Source: Bufo bufo
Taxonomy: Eukaryota > Chordata > Amphibia > Anura > Bufonidae
NCBI RefSeq assembly: GCF_905171765.1
Contig: NC_053393.1
Coordinates: forward strand, 187,267,921 to 187,331,920
Reading direction: 5' to 3'
DNA length: 64,000 nucleotides
Numbering within the stretch: the stretch's first letter is position 1; every line of letters starts with the position of its first letter. Below the pieces are notes generated by a model. It did not search any database. It saw only the letters and a program-made list of their open reading frames with translations, and was not told the origin of the DNA. Below, piece by piece: positions 1-10,231 of the stretch. The position numbers and the translations under genes are program-made.

Positions 1-1190
1 CAGTACAGATTTGGTTAAATAGAGATGTGAGGCCTGTTTTTTTTTGCGCTGTGTGACAGGTATAGGTTTAATCACAGAATCAGACTTCTATCTGCACGCT
101 AGCGTGTGTCTTAGGTTTTTCTGAATGACACTATCACTAGCTTCAATGTAAGATATTCTTTTTGGGATAGATTTCAAGTAGGCCTCAAATACCAGAAACT
201 AGTTATTTTGAGAATGGCAAATTTGGGAATGGTTTTTCAACCCAGAAAGAAAAGTGTGCTTTTACGGTCACTACAAATAACTTGACCAGCTAAAACAGTA
301 CAGATTTGGTTAAATAGAGATGTGAGGCCTGTTTTTTTTTGCGCTGTGTGACAGGTATAGGTTTAATCACAGAATCAGATTTCTATCAGCACGCTAGCGT
401 GTGTCTTAGGTTTTTCTGAATGACACTATCACTAGCTTCAATGTAAGATATTCTTTTTGGGATAGATTTCAAGTAGGCCTCAAATACCAGAAACTAGTTA
501 TTTTGAGAATGGCAAATTTGGGAATGGTTTTTCAACCCAGAAAAAAAAGTGTGCTTTTACAGTCACTACAAATAACTTGACCAGCTAAAACAGTACAGAT
601 TTGGTTAAATAGAGATGTGAGGCCTGTTTTTTTTTGCGCTGTGTGACAGGTATAGGTTTAATCACAAAATCAGATTTCTATCAGCACGCTAGCGTGTGTC
701 TTAGGTTTTTCTGAATGACACTATCACTAGCTTCAATGTAAGATATTCTTTTTGGGATAGATTTCAAGTAGGCCTCAAATACCAGAAACTAGTTATTTTG
801 AGAATGGCAAATTTGGGAATGGTTTTTCAACCCAGAAAAAAAAGTGTGCTTTTACGGTCACTACAAATAACTTGACCAGCTAAAACAGTACAGATTTGGT
901 TAAATAGAGATGTGAGGCCTGTTTTTTTTTGCGCTGTGTGACAGGTATAGGTTTAATCACAGAATCAGACTTCTATCTGCACGCTAGCGTGTGTCTTAGG
1001 TTTTTCTGAATGACACTATCACTAGCTTCAATGTAAGATATTCTTTTTGGGATAGATTTCAAGTAGGCCTCAAATACCAGAAACTTGTTATTTTGAGAAT
1101 GGCAAATTTGGGAATGGTTTTTCAACCCAGAAAAAAAAGTGTGCTTTTACGGTCACTACAAATAACTTGACCAGCTAAAACAGTACAGAT
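1..1190. repeat. Tandem array, 295-bp unit, four copies plus a start of a fifth
   Basis: Units begin at 1, 296, 591, 886 and 1181 with exactly 295 bp spacing and only scattered substitutions, so the array is young or homogenised. It is homologous to the 296-299 bp units at 22958-23815 and 28134-29090 in the other family A copies. The fifth copy diverges after a few bases into the 78-bp array. Confidence 0.95.
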
Positions 1191-1214
1191 TTGGTTGAAT
1201 AGAAATGTCAGGTC

Positions 1215-1540
1215 TATTTTTTAGGCGCTGGGTGACAGGCTCAGCTTGCCTCTGATGTAATATATGGCCAAAAAATAACCACACTGTTGATGGTTAAATG
1301 CACTTCGGTGACACAGGCTCAGCCTGCACCAGATGTAGTATATGGCCAAAAAATAATCAGACTGTCGATGGTTAAATGCACTTCGGTGACACAGGCTCAG
1401 CCTGCAGCTGATGTAGTATATGGCCAAAAAATAACCAGACTGTTGATGGTTAAATGCACTTCGGTGACACAGGCTCAGCCTGCAGCTGATGTAGGATATA
1501 GCACAAAATAACCACACTATCGATGGTTAAATACACTTGG
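1215..1540. repeat. Tandem array, 78-bp unit, about four copies
   Basis: The word GATGGTTAAATGCAC recurs at 1289, 1367, 1445 and (with one change) 1522. Because 78 is a multiple of three, the array is open in several frames on both strands; these frames are not genes. Related 69-81 bp units occur at 23870-24790 and 27841-28140. Confidence 0.9.
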
Positions 1541-2063
1541 TCATAGCTTGTGCTGGCGCACCACAAGTCACAAAATGGCCGCCGATCACCCCAGAAAAAA
1601 AGTGATCTAAAAACGCTCTGGGCAGCCTCAAAAAAGTGAGCAAGTCAATAATGGCACTTCAATGATCCACAGCTGCAGATCGATCACAGAATCAAGTCTT
1701 TTGGAGGAGTTAATCTGCCTAATCTCGCCCTAACGTCGCAGCTGCAACCTCTCCCTATACTGATCATAGCAGAGTGACGTGCGGCGCTACGTGACTCCAG
1801 CTTAAATAGAGGCTGGGTCACATGCTGCACTGGCCAATCACAGTCATGCCAATAGTAGGCATGGCTGTGATGGCCTCTTGGGGCAAGTAGTATGACGCTT
1901 GTTGATTGGCTGCTTTGCAGCCTTTCAAAAAGCGCCAAGAAAGCGCCGAACACCGAACCCGAACCCGGACTTTTACGAAAATGTTCGGGTTCGGGTCCGT
2001 GTCACGGACACCCCAAAATTCGGTACGAACCCGAACTATACAGTTCGGGTTCGCTCATCCCTA
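1541..2063. promoter_or_regulatory. hAT family A subterminal block and right terminus
   Basis: Non-repetitive block shared with 24790-25224 and 27329-27840 (reverse orientation). A degenerate TATA-like word lies near 1800-1810, where intact copies have CTATATAAG. The last 100 bases carry a cluster of GAACCCGAA / TTCGGGTTCG words in both orientations, typical of transposase binding sites near a hAT end. Binding is inferred. Confidence 0.6.
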
Positions 2064-2354
2064 ATCAGGATGGGCATGTCTAATCCTAGACATCATTATA
2101 GAATGCTAAATACATTCTGCCCCCCCTAACCAACTACACATCACATAACTTCAGGCATGGGCAAATCCATCCAAGGATACAACTTAGAAGAGATAACTGT
2201 ATCCTTCCGCCCCATCCTGGACTATTTTCACATATATAACTTTGGTAAGACTACCTAAGACAAATAACAGGGATCTAGGATCTTAAATGGAAAGGATTTG
2301 AAACAAATCTTCCCTGTGGGAATCCATCACAGCTTGGCGAAGAATGTTCTACCA

Positions 2355-2384
2355 ATATATATATATATATTTATATATATATAA
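2355..2384. repeat. (AT)n microsatellite
   Basis: About 15 AT dinucleotides with one TT interruption. Confidence 0.9.
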
Positions 2385-3260
2385 AAGCAATCATTTAATG
2401 CTTTGCTAGATTATGAGTCTAGATTCTTCTGCAGGTAGAATGAAGCCTCACAATATCCTAAGACTACATCTCAATATGGAGATGATCAATTTATTTAATC
2501 ATTTATTTATTCGCCAATCTAGATGGTATAATTTCACCCACACTATCAAATTAGTCTTAATAAAATGAAATATCATTTTCTGTGTCTCTTACCAAGTCCT
2601 AGTAGGAATCTCACTTCTGCTCCTAGGAAAGCTGGGTGGTCCATCATAGCACATCTCACCATGGCTTTCATCTTGATAGACCTCAACTTCTCCTCTCATT
2701 TCTTCTACCTTTTCTTTTTCTATCTCCTTCCTCCCCCTCTACCTCCTGTGCATGGCTTATGATCCCAAACTTATCAGTTAGACACACCTTCCTAGTTTGG
2801 ATCTTTCCAATCATTGTCGGATGGGCGTGACCATTGATAAAAAATGTGACATCATAACCTTACCCAGAATGCACTTTTGCTACTGTTGTAATGTCACCTA
2901 CTGATACCTAGGTGGCACTGCTGTATAAGCTATCTGCATCATAGTATAAAGGGTTAACTTATGTAAGTCTGAATATACATTTTGACCTTAGAAGCTTTAA
3001 TTCAAAGCCATAGGGATTAGTGCTGACACTTGTAGCAATTAGAGACAGACCTCTAGGCGTCTCTTTTGAATGTTCCTCACACTTAATTTATGGATCGTAA
3101 ATGGCTTGTTTTCTCACAGAGATATCAGTACCTCCTCTGTCATACCAAAGAGGTGATTAATTGTTACAAAACACACATCTTCACAGACACTCTTCTAATG
3201 AGAAATATATACAATATACTGGATACATGTTGTCTTCATAACATATAACAATATAATATA

Positions 3261-3265
<5 letters not shown>

Positions 3266-3292
<27 letters not shown>
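3266..3292. repeat. (TA)n microsatellite
   Basis: Uninterrupted TA dinucleotides, about 13 units. Confidence 0.9.
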
Positions 3293-3298
<6 letters not shown>

Positions 3299-3570
3299 AC
3301 TGATTGTCTTATGCTAAAGACTAACTAAGGCTCATTAAATGAATACATACATATTATATATTTTACTTCATTAATAAATATCTAATTGTATAGGTAATTA
3401 TCACCAGCTGCATAGAGCTCAACTTTATCTACCGTCGTAAATTTAAAAGTAAACAAGGATGCCTCTTCTCAGACTGGTATATTCATGAGAAGAATAACAT
3501 TAAGCTTTGTGTGACCTTAATTTGGCCTACTCAAGACATACAAAATTGCAACTATAGTCGAGCATGGCTC

Positions 3571-3900
3571 TTAACCACTTGCCGCCGCTCTAACGCCGAA
3601 AGGCGTCATTGCGGCGGCTCCCCCAGGCTACGCTAACGCCGATTGGCGTCATCTCGCGTGAGCCGAGATTTCCTGTGAACGCGCGCACACAGGCGCGCGC
3701 GCTCACAGGAACGGAAGGTAAGAGAGTTGATCTCCAGCCTGCCAGCGGCGATCGTTCGCTGGCAGGCTGGAGATGTGTTTTTTTTAACCCCTAACAGGTA
3801 TATTAGACGCTGTTTTGATAACAGCGTCTAATATACCTGCTACCTGGTCCTCTGGTGGTCCCCTTTGTTTGGATCGACCACCAGAGGACACAGGTAGCTC
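3571..3900. mobile_element. Putative TTAA-flanked element with six consecutive hairpins
   Basis: The stretch starts TTAACCACTTGCCGCC and holds six separate near-perfect inverted repeats end to end: 3581-3618, 3635-3650, 3671-3710, 3730-3774, 3795-3839 and 3841-3896. The 3730-3774 and 3795-3839 stems are about 17-19 bp with short loops. A second sequence starting TTAACCCCTTAAGG at 63798 has the same design. A TTAA target is typical of piggyBac elements, but no transposase or matching right end is seen, so the class is a guess. Confidence 0.4.
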
Positions 3901-3990
3901 AGTAAAGTAGCACCAAGCACCACTACACTACACTACACCCCCCCCCCCGTCACTTATTAACCCCTTATTAGCCCCTGATCACCCCTGATC

Positions 3991-4536
3991 ACCCCATATA
4001 GACTCCCTGATCACCCCCCTGTCATTGATTACCCCCCTGTCATTGATCACACCCCTGTAAAGCTCCATTCAGATGTCCGCATGATTTTTACAGATCCACT
4101 GATAGATGGATCGGATCCGCAAAACGCATACGGACGTCTGAATGGATCCTTACAGGGGCGTGATCAATGACTGTGGTGATCACCCCATATAGACTCCCTG
4201 ATCACCCCCCTGTCATTGATTACCCCCCTGTCATTGATCAACCCCCTGTAAAGCTCCATTCAGATGTCCGCATGATTTTTACGGATCCACTGATAGATGG
4301 ATCGGATCCGCAAAACGCATACGGACGTCTGAATAGAGCCTTACAGGGGCGTGATCAATGACTGTGGTGATCACCCCATATAGACTCCCTGATCACCCCC
4401 CTGTCATTGATTACACCCCTGTCATTGATCAACCCCCTGTAAAGCTCCATTCAGATGTCCGCATGATTTTTACGGATCCACTGATAGATGGATCGGATCC
4501 GCAAAACGCATACGGACGTCTGAATGGAGCCTTACA
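3991..4536. repeat. Tandem array, 191-bp unit, three copies
   Basis: The word ACCCCATATAGACTCCCTG recurs at 3991, 4182 and 4373, exactly 191 bp apart; the last unit is cut at about 164 bp. Each unit contains an inverted GATCC word pair around a TGATAGATGG core. Open frames across the array are repeat artefacts. Confidence 0.92.
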
Positions 4537-5282
4537 AGTGCCCGAAACCAATATGGCGGATATGGACTCGCGGTGTGGCGCGGACGAGGAGTCAGCGTGC
4601 TGACGCATACCATGTGTGTGCGGTGGACGCTGGCAAGATCGATCGGGCGTCACCACGTTGGTCTCCAGCCTAGAGGTGACGCATGATTGTTATATACTGC
4701 GTCATTAGGGAAGTGGGTTAGATACATGCGCACTAAGGAGCAGTAGACGCGGATGAGTGGCGCGCTCCAACACAAGCAAAGACGCCTTCTCCCCTTACTG
4801 TTTTCTCTGTCAAGCTCCCGGCAAGGTATTAGAGTCATGGTCTTTTTAACTGCACTGTTCACTTTATTATATGCACTTGTATACACTAATGTTGTTTGAT
4901 CACTATTGTAGGTATTGCTGATATGCCCTGACTTCTGTTGGTGCGTATGTTAACATGTGAAGTTAATTATATGAAATGTAGCCCACCCATGAATGGGAGT
5001 GCACTGTCACTTTATTGGCCAATGAATTAACGGGCCATGATGTAAAGATGTATTTATTCTTGCACTATGCACTTTTTTGTTCACTTGACTTGAGAAAGGT
5101 TCTGTGAGAGGACCGAAACGTTGTCTGTTTTGACATGTGTGAATAAATTGCAAATTTTTTTTACTTGAAGGAGTGCTGCGGATTTTCTTTGCTATTGATT
5201 CCGTCCTGCATCGAGGGACTACTGCGGACACCCATATAACTACAGCTGCATTTGAAGGAGTGCTGCCTGACCTTTTCCATGA
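4537..5282 (+). mobile_element. Penelope-like element (PLE) pseudo-LTR fragment
   Basis: The block ends with the layout seen in the other PLE ends here: CTTGAGAAAGG, a hairpin, CCGAAACGTTG, an AATAAA signal, and a closing segment with GGAGTGCTGC next to an (AT)n tract. It begins near a CAATATGGCGG word comparable to CAAGATGGCGCCG at 41280. No ORF is retained, so this is a 5'-truncated copy. The PLE call rests on similarity to the ends flanking the reverse transcriptase genes at 39313-40600 and 44919-47928. Confidence 0.6.
5086..5130 (+). other. Hammerhead-ribozyme-like module in PLE end
   Basis: CTTGAGAAAGG precedes a stem (GGTTC pairing GGACC) followed by CGAAACGTTGTC. In a type I hammerhead this could be helix II, the GAAA box, a very short helix III and a GUC cleavage site. 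A clean CUGAUGA box is not visible, so activity is doubtful. Confidence 0.35.
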
Positions 5283-5304
5283 ATATATATATATATATAT
5301 ATAT
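5283..5304. repeat. (AT)n microsatellite next to PLE end
   Basis: About 11 AT dinucleotides. All PLE copies in the window abut AT tracts or AT-rich DNA. Confidence 0.9.
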
Positions 5305-5440
5305 GTGCATATAAGGGGGCACATATATCTCCCACAGGGGCCACAATGAGCTCCTGTGGACCACTAAGGGCAGATGTGCGCAGAGGCTGGGCACATCTGC
5401 ACACATCATCCTATAATGTGGCTGTTAATGCATGCATATA

Positions 5441-5940
5441 CAGTCAGCTAAAGAATTATTAGGAACACCATACTAATACGGTGTTGGACCCCCTTTTGCC
5501 TTCAGAACTGCCTTAATTCTACGTGGCATTGATTCAACAAGGTGCTGATAGCATTCTTTAGAAATGTTGGCCCATATTGATAGGATAGCATCTTGCAGTT
5601 GATGGAGATTTGAGGGATGCACATCCAGGGCACGAAGCTCCCTTTCCACCACATCCCAAAGATGCTCTATTGGGTTGAGATCTGGTGACTGTGGGGGCCA
5701 TTTTAGTACAGTGAACTCATTGTCATGTTCAAGAAACCAATTTGAAATGATTCGAGCTTTGTGACATGGTGCATTATCCTGCTGGAAGTAGCCATCAGAG
5801 GATGGATACATGTTCTCATTCTGTTTACGCCAAATTCGGACTCTACCATTTGAATGTCTCAATAGAAATCGAGACTCATCAGACCAGGCAACATTTTTCC
5901 AGTCTTCAACAGTCCAATTTATTAACGGAGATTGGATTTT
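5441..5940 (-). mobile_element. Truncated Tc1 transposon
   Basis: One terminal inverted repeat starts CAGTCAGCTAAAGAATTATT at 5441, preceded by a TA target dinucleotide. The body is the 3' part of a minus-strand transposase gene. No matching right terminal repeat is found in the next few hundred bases, so the other end is lost. Confidence 0.85.
5473..5940 (-). pseudogene. Tc1 transposase, 3' fragment with internal deletion
   Basis: DDE transposase that would cut and paste the element at TA sites. Visible landmarks in order are the first catalytic Asp in AWSDESRF, the second in FQQDNAPCHKA, and the acidic pair in SPDLNPIEHLW, ending KAKGGPTPY before the stop. The DNA-binding N-terminal half is missing: homology stops near 5940. 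Between the WRK motif and the YPSSDGYF motif roughly 40 residues normally present in Tc1 proteins are absent, an internal deletion that keeps the frame. The frame continues to 6042 into non-homologous sequence, so no genuine start is present. Non-functional relic. Confidence 0.85.
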
Positions 5941-5944
5941 AAAT

Positions 5945-6585
5945 ATATCAAAACTGACTGTAGACAATGAGAAATGCAAATTGAAATTTTGTTTAGTTTG
6001 TTTAGGGTAATATATTATTGCCAGAAAAAAAATAGCTAGCATGTTAAAAAATTATTCGTTTTACAATGTTTTTTATTCATATGCTCAAAAAGTTAACAAA
6101 AAAACATAAATTATGTCCCAAAGAATTATAAGAGACCTGAATTGCGGATTTATGAGAAAATGTCACTCTATGCATTTCAAAGGGTGAAATCCATGGCAGA
6201 TATCTGCTGCATAAATTGACATGCTATGGATCTAAATTCCACACCCCATGCCATATGCATGGTCTAGTGCATTGCTGCTGATGTAAACGCTACAGATTTT
6301 AATATTTTTATTTATATTTATTTATTGTCCGTCTATTAACATATCATTCCACAATGCAATATGTTTTACAGTGGATTTTGCATATATCCCAAGTTTACAC
6401 CTCGTGTATAACTTAAAGGTAAGGTACAATTACAGGCTCAAGTTATTAATCATACAATACATTAAGAACAGTGAACAGAGCTCTTGTGCATCTAGATCAT
6501 TTAAACAATCCATTTATGAGAACAGCTAAGGTCAGCTAGACCGGGAACAGAAATGTAAGAAGCATAACTAATAATGACCACCATT
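5945..6585. other. Non-coding stretch, no element recognised
   Basis: AT-rich, no coding frame or repeat structure that I can assign. It may include the 3' untranslated part of the adjacent L1/Tx1-like fragment. Confidence 0.4.
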
Positions 6586-6589
6586 TGTC

Positions 6590-7250
6590 CATCATCTGGA
6601 GGCACCTCTCAGCGAAATATTCGCAGAGGCATACCCCGATTGACCTATGAGAAAGACGTGGCAATGCATGAGATAACCACCCCAGGGGAGAGGAAATGTT
6701 TGTTCACCAACTCATTCCAGTAAGAATTGTTGTGCATCAGGGCCACTAGCAAAATGTAGCCAGGGCTCCCATATCTTGTAGTATTTGGCTGTAGACCTGT
6801 AAGTAAAAGCGCCCATTTCCTCTAGCCTGGCTACCTGGCCTACCTTTCGTAACCAGTGAGGTAAGGGTGGCGTCAAGGTCTGTTTCCAGTACAGTGGAAT
6901 CATGTTTTTAGCGGCCAGCAACATATGTCTCTATAGCAAGGTATTATATGTAGTCGAGGAATCAGGCAGGATGTTTAGGAATAACAAGGATGGCGAGATT
7001 ACCAGAGATCCCGGGCACACCTTTTCTAGTACACCTCTCACCTTTTCCCAAAAGGGGTGATCAAAGAGCACTCCCACCATAAGTGAAGATAAGAACCAGT
7101 GCCTGTGAGGCATCTCCAACAGGATGAGGGGATAAGGGGATTCATAGCATGCAGGGCCACTGGCGTTCTATACCATCTGCTGATGACCTTGTAATACATC
7201 TAGACGGGCCACACACATTTTTGTACACTATTATAGTATCTTCCTTGGAT
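6590..7250 (-). pseudogene. L1/Tx1-like LINE, ORF2 C-terminal fragment
   Basis: Read on the minus strand from about 7250, the translation shows the C-terminal part of an L1-group ORF2: a segment with SRWYRTPVALH, a zinc-knuckle-like CWRC...HLWWEC, then FWEKVRGVLEKV, and after an in-frame TAG near 6930 the HMLLAAKNMIPLYWK helix and KIWEPWLHF before a stop near 6712. At least one frameshift (near 7060) and one stop break it. The endonuclease and reverse transcriptase parts are absent. The Gypsy element at 7288 lies immediately upstream and may have split a longer copy. Family assignment is from motif memory of vertebrate L1/Tx1 proteins; the 3' boundary is uncertain. Confidence 0.65.
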
Positions 7251-7287
7251 AGTTTAAGGTGTAGATCCCTCTCCCTGGCTTCTATAT

Positions 7288-8662
7288 TGTCATGGATGTT
7301 CCCATGGCAGATACAAGGAGATCGGAGAGACTGGCAACTCGTGATTTAAATTGACAAGTTCACTGTGGATCTTATTGCGTCTGTGTTTTGGTGAATGCCT
7401 GTCACAGATCAGAGTGAGGGTAACTCTAATCCGTGGGATGTCAATATGAAAGATAGCTGCTAGGCCAGGACAGGGATCAGGGAGCAGGTCACCTCCTATC
7501 ACATCCCTAATTATGACCCTGTCTCCTAGCCGTATGAGCCGACCCTGATGGTAGGAGGGCTCATACTCAGGAACCTAAGATCCCTACTAGCCCTCAGGAT
7601 GGCCCTGGACTAGGAGCAGAGTAAGACGACCTGTTCCTCCACATCACGGACGAACAGGAGTCTCAGTGGCCAGGCTGCAAGGAAAAGGTCACATGTACAG
7701 CATATGGCAATGGCAGGTAAGTAAACTAGTATTACATGTACCTGCCACAGACACACAGCCTGGAACCCATGCACGAGAGCTGCAGTCCACAAGAACACAA
7801 ACGGACACAGCCCACACCACACATCACACAGGAAGCCAGGACCATAAGCTGCAATAAAGATAAAGACACCACTAGATATATAAAAATATAAGAACAATAA
7901 TGTCTAACATAATTTATGACCACAAGGGTGGCCCTCACTGGCAGATGGAATATAACCAGGAGGATGACTTCAGCTAACCATAGCTGAAGTACCCCTCAGA
8001 TACAGGCATCCAGCGGAAGCTAAATAGCCCAAGTAGCCACACCCACACACAGACACACCCAGTGTTCACACACTAAGAAGGGAGTTAACCCTTCCTACAC
8101 CAGGCAAGGGAAGAAATCCACTTAAAGGGGAAGTGTACAATCAACTATCACACTGCAGCTGTTACCGCAGGCAATGACATGCGCGGCAACCATGTCCTGG
8201 GAATCAGCCAGAAGGCCGAAACACTGCCACCACATGTACACAACACCACACGTTGCCACGGGCAGCCACAAGTGGAGGGAAGTGTCACAGTGCACACATA
8301 CATAAACCTTGTGCACACCAGACATAGAAAGTGCATACATACACACACACATAGCCAGAGGCAACCGCACGCATTAACAGTGAGACGCCTAGCAACCAGC
8401 TCAGGCTGCTACACTGCCAACAAACACCTGTTGTCCACGGCAACCGCACTTGAGGCAAACTACTAACAGCCCCCAGCTGCGGTTGACAAAACACCCAGAC
8501 CGCGGTCAACTGCATGCGGCTCCCAAGGAGTCACGACCATGCAAATGGGCGTGACAATGCCAAACCCCTTGCTTCAGGTGTTGCTTGTTGTTTATTTGCC
8601 TTTCCCATAAGTAGCCGCTTCTCACTCTTGGAGGTGCGGTTTATAGATTTTCATTCCTGTAT
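7288..8662 (+). repeat. 5' LTR of the Gypsy element, split and truncated
   Basis: 7288-7399 and 8562-about 8662 together match the first ~210 bp of the 3' LTR (11541 onward) with several substitutions. The two parts are separated by the 7400-8556 insertion. Homology stops near 8662; the remaining ~400 bp of LTR, leader and gag are deleted. Confidence 0.88.
7400..8556. mobile_element. Solo LTR inserted in the Gypsy 5' LTR
   Basis: A 1157-bp block starting TGTCAC and ending GTGACA, flanked by the 5-bp duplication ATGCC (7395-7399 and 8557-8561). The flanks join back exactly to the uninterrupted 3' LTR sequence. No coding domain is inside, so it is a solo LTR left by LTR-LTR recombination. An AATAAA word at about 7852 and an (AC)n patch at 8333-8353 are present. 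Orientation is undecided; reversed, its start TGTCACGCCCATTTGC also looks like a Gypsy LTR. Confidence 0.85.
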
Positions 8663-8968
8663 TTGCTATTGATTCTGCCCCTCTTACTCAGAGGTGCTTG
8701 TCGCAAAGTTTTGCATGATATTAGATTAAAAGTGGGTGACTTTCATCAAGAAGTTATCTCGTGTTTTGTCTTGGAAGGTCTCCCTGCACCTATGGTTCTG
8801 GGTTTACCGTGGCTTGCCAAGCATAATCCAACTATCGATTGGCAAGCTAGGCATATTCTGGATTGGGGGGACTATTGCATTGATAATTGTCTCAATATAT
8901 CCTTTTCTGTGGTTACTACTAAGGCTGTACCCTCTTTTATATCCGAGTTTGCCAATGTGTTTTCTTAG
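8663..8968 (+). pseudogene. Gypsy pol: protease C-terminal remnant
   Basis: A frame of about 100 residues contains the motif LGLPWLAKHNPTIDWQ, the hydrophobic end of Gypsy aspartic proteases that links to reverse transcriptase. The active-site Asp-Ser/Thr-Gly lies in the part deleted at 8662. The frame ends near 8968 at a stop just before the reverse transcriptase leader. Confidence 0.75.
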
Positions 8969-9699
8969 AGTGGATGTCCGGATTTACCTTCCCATCAGGA
9001 ATATGATTGCCCTGTCAATCTTATTCCCGGGGCTATATTGCCTAAATCTAGGTTGTATAATCTTTCTGAACCTGAAAGGCAGGCCATGAGATAATATATT
9101 GCCGAGAGTTTGAAGAAAGGGCACATAAGACCTTCCAAGTTTCCAGTGGCTGCAGTTTTTTTTTTTTTTTTTAAAAAAAGGTTGGAGGACTTCGGCCATG
9201 TCTGGATTTTCATGAACTCATTCAGATTGCTATCCATGATCCTTACCCTCTTCCTTTGATTCCCGATTTGTTTAACCAGATTATTGGTGCCAAGGTGTTC
9301 TCCAAGTTGGACTTAAGGGGGGCATATAATCTGGTTAGGATCAAGGAAGGGGATGAATGGAAGATGGCTTTTAATACTCCTGAGGGGCACTTTGAGAACC
9401 TAGTCATGCATTTCGGGTTGACCAATGCCTCGGCGGTCTTCCAACATTTTGTGAATGACATCTTCCATCACCTGGTGGGGAGGTTTGTGATCGTGTATTT
9501 GGATGACATTCTTTTTTATTCTCCTGACATGGAAACACATCAGAATCATGTGAGACAGGTATTACAGATTCTAAGGGATAATAAATTGCTTGCAAAATTA
9601 GAGAAGTGTGTTTTGCGGTACACGAGGTGCAGTTATTGGGCTACCTGCTGTCATCTTCAGGTTTTCGAATGGATCCTGAGAAAGTCTGTGCTGTATTAG
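8969..9699 (+). pseudogene. Gypsy pol: reverse transcriptase
   Basis: Would copy the element RNA into DNA. The N-terminal leader ([11 protein letters not shown] and PLPLIPDL motifs) is spread over different frames between 8969 and 9260, with a T homopolymer near 9158-9172 as a likely frameshift site. From 9256 one frame runs through [13 protein letters not shown], the fingers/palm region, and the catalytic VYLDDIL motif near 9490-9520 (Tyr-Leu-Asp-Asp, two catalytic aspartates intact). The frame breaks near 9690 before the RNase H domain. Not translatable as one protein. Confidence 0.88.
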
Positions 9700-10176
9700 A
9701 CTGGGATCGACCAAAAATCTGAAGGCTCTTACGCGGTTTTTAGGATTCACCAACTATTACCGAAAATGTATTAAGAATTATTCGACAATAGTAAAACCCT
9801 TAATGGACATGACTAAGAAAGGGACGGATGTCTCTGGTCTGATTCGGCGTTGCAAGCCTTTTCTGCGATTAAGGAATGCTTCTCTTCTGCTCCCATATTG
9901 GTGCAGCCAGATGTGTCACAACCGTTTATTGTGGAAGTGCACGCATCCGAGGTGGGGTTAGGAGCAGTTTTGGAAGGGGCGATTCATCCGATCATGGTAT
10001 TCACTGATCACAAAAATCTGGCTTATCTGGAGTCGGCGAAACGACTGAACCCTAAACAAGCCAGATGGGCCCTGTTTTTCACCAGATTAAATTTCACTGT
10101 CACCTATTGTCCTGGGATTAAGAATGTCAAGGTGAACGCCTTGTCATGTAGTTTCCCTGGAGGTGGTGATTTTTAA
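9700..10176 (+). pseudogene. Gypsy pol: RNase H with altered active site
   Basis: The region contains the tether/RNase H junction and from 9850 a frame with [17 protein letters not shown]. Gypsy RNase H normally has Val-Asp-Ala-Ser here; this copy reads Val-His-Ala-Ser, so the first catalytic Asp appears to be replaced. Directly after GAVL the protein jumps to [15 protein letters not shown], so about 50 residues are missing, in frame. Both changes would inactivate RNase H. Confidence 0.78.
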
Positions 10177-10231
10177 AACCCGAGTCCCATACTGTGTAAA
10201 CGGGTGGTGATATCTGCCTTCTACCCTGACT

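Larger units (their letters stand above)
1..2063 (-). mobile_element. Giant hAT element, family A, right-hand part only
   Basis: The window opens inside a large hAT element; its transposase would lie to the left on the minus strand. In order come four 295-bp tandem units, a 78-bp tandem array, a unique subterminal block and a terminus ending TTCGCTCATCCCTA at 2063. The same order and sequence are seen at 22958-25224, where both ends and an 8-bp duplication are present, so the family call is firm. The candidate right target copy is ATCAGGAT (2064-2071); the left copy is outside the window. Confidence 0.85.
2064..3570. other. Non-coding stretch, no element recognised
   Basis: AT-rich DNA without a convincing coding frame, terminal repeats or tandem structure apart from two dinucleotide tracts listed separately. 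A pyrimidine-rich patch near 2695-2745 is the only compositional oddity. It may be host intergenic DNA or an old decayed element. Confidence 0.5.

Noticed and set aside
2565..2830. Two overlapping short hydrophobic frames
   Set aside because: Pyrimidine-rich low-complexity DNA; no homology or supporting signals.
4167..4603. Two overlapping repeat frames in the 191-bp array
   Set aside because: Translations of the tandem unit; frame changes between copies because 191 is not divisible by three.
7666..8515. Several His/Cys-rich frames on both strands inside 7400-8556
   Set aside because: The block is a solo LTR bounded by exact duplications; the frames reflect its CA-rich composition.
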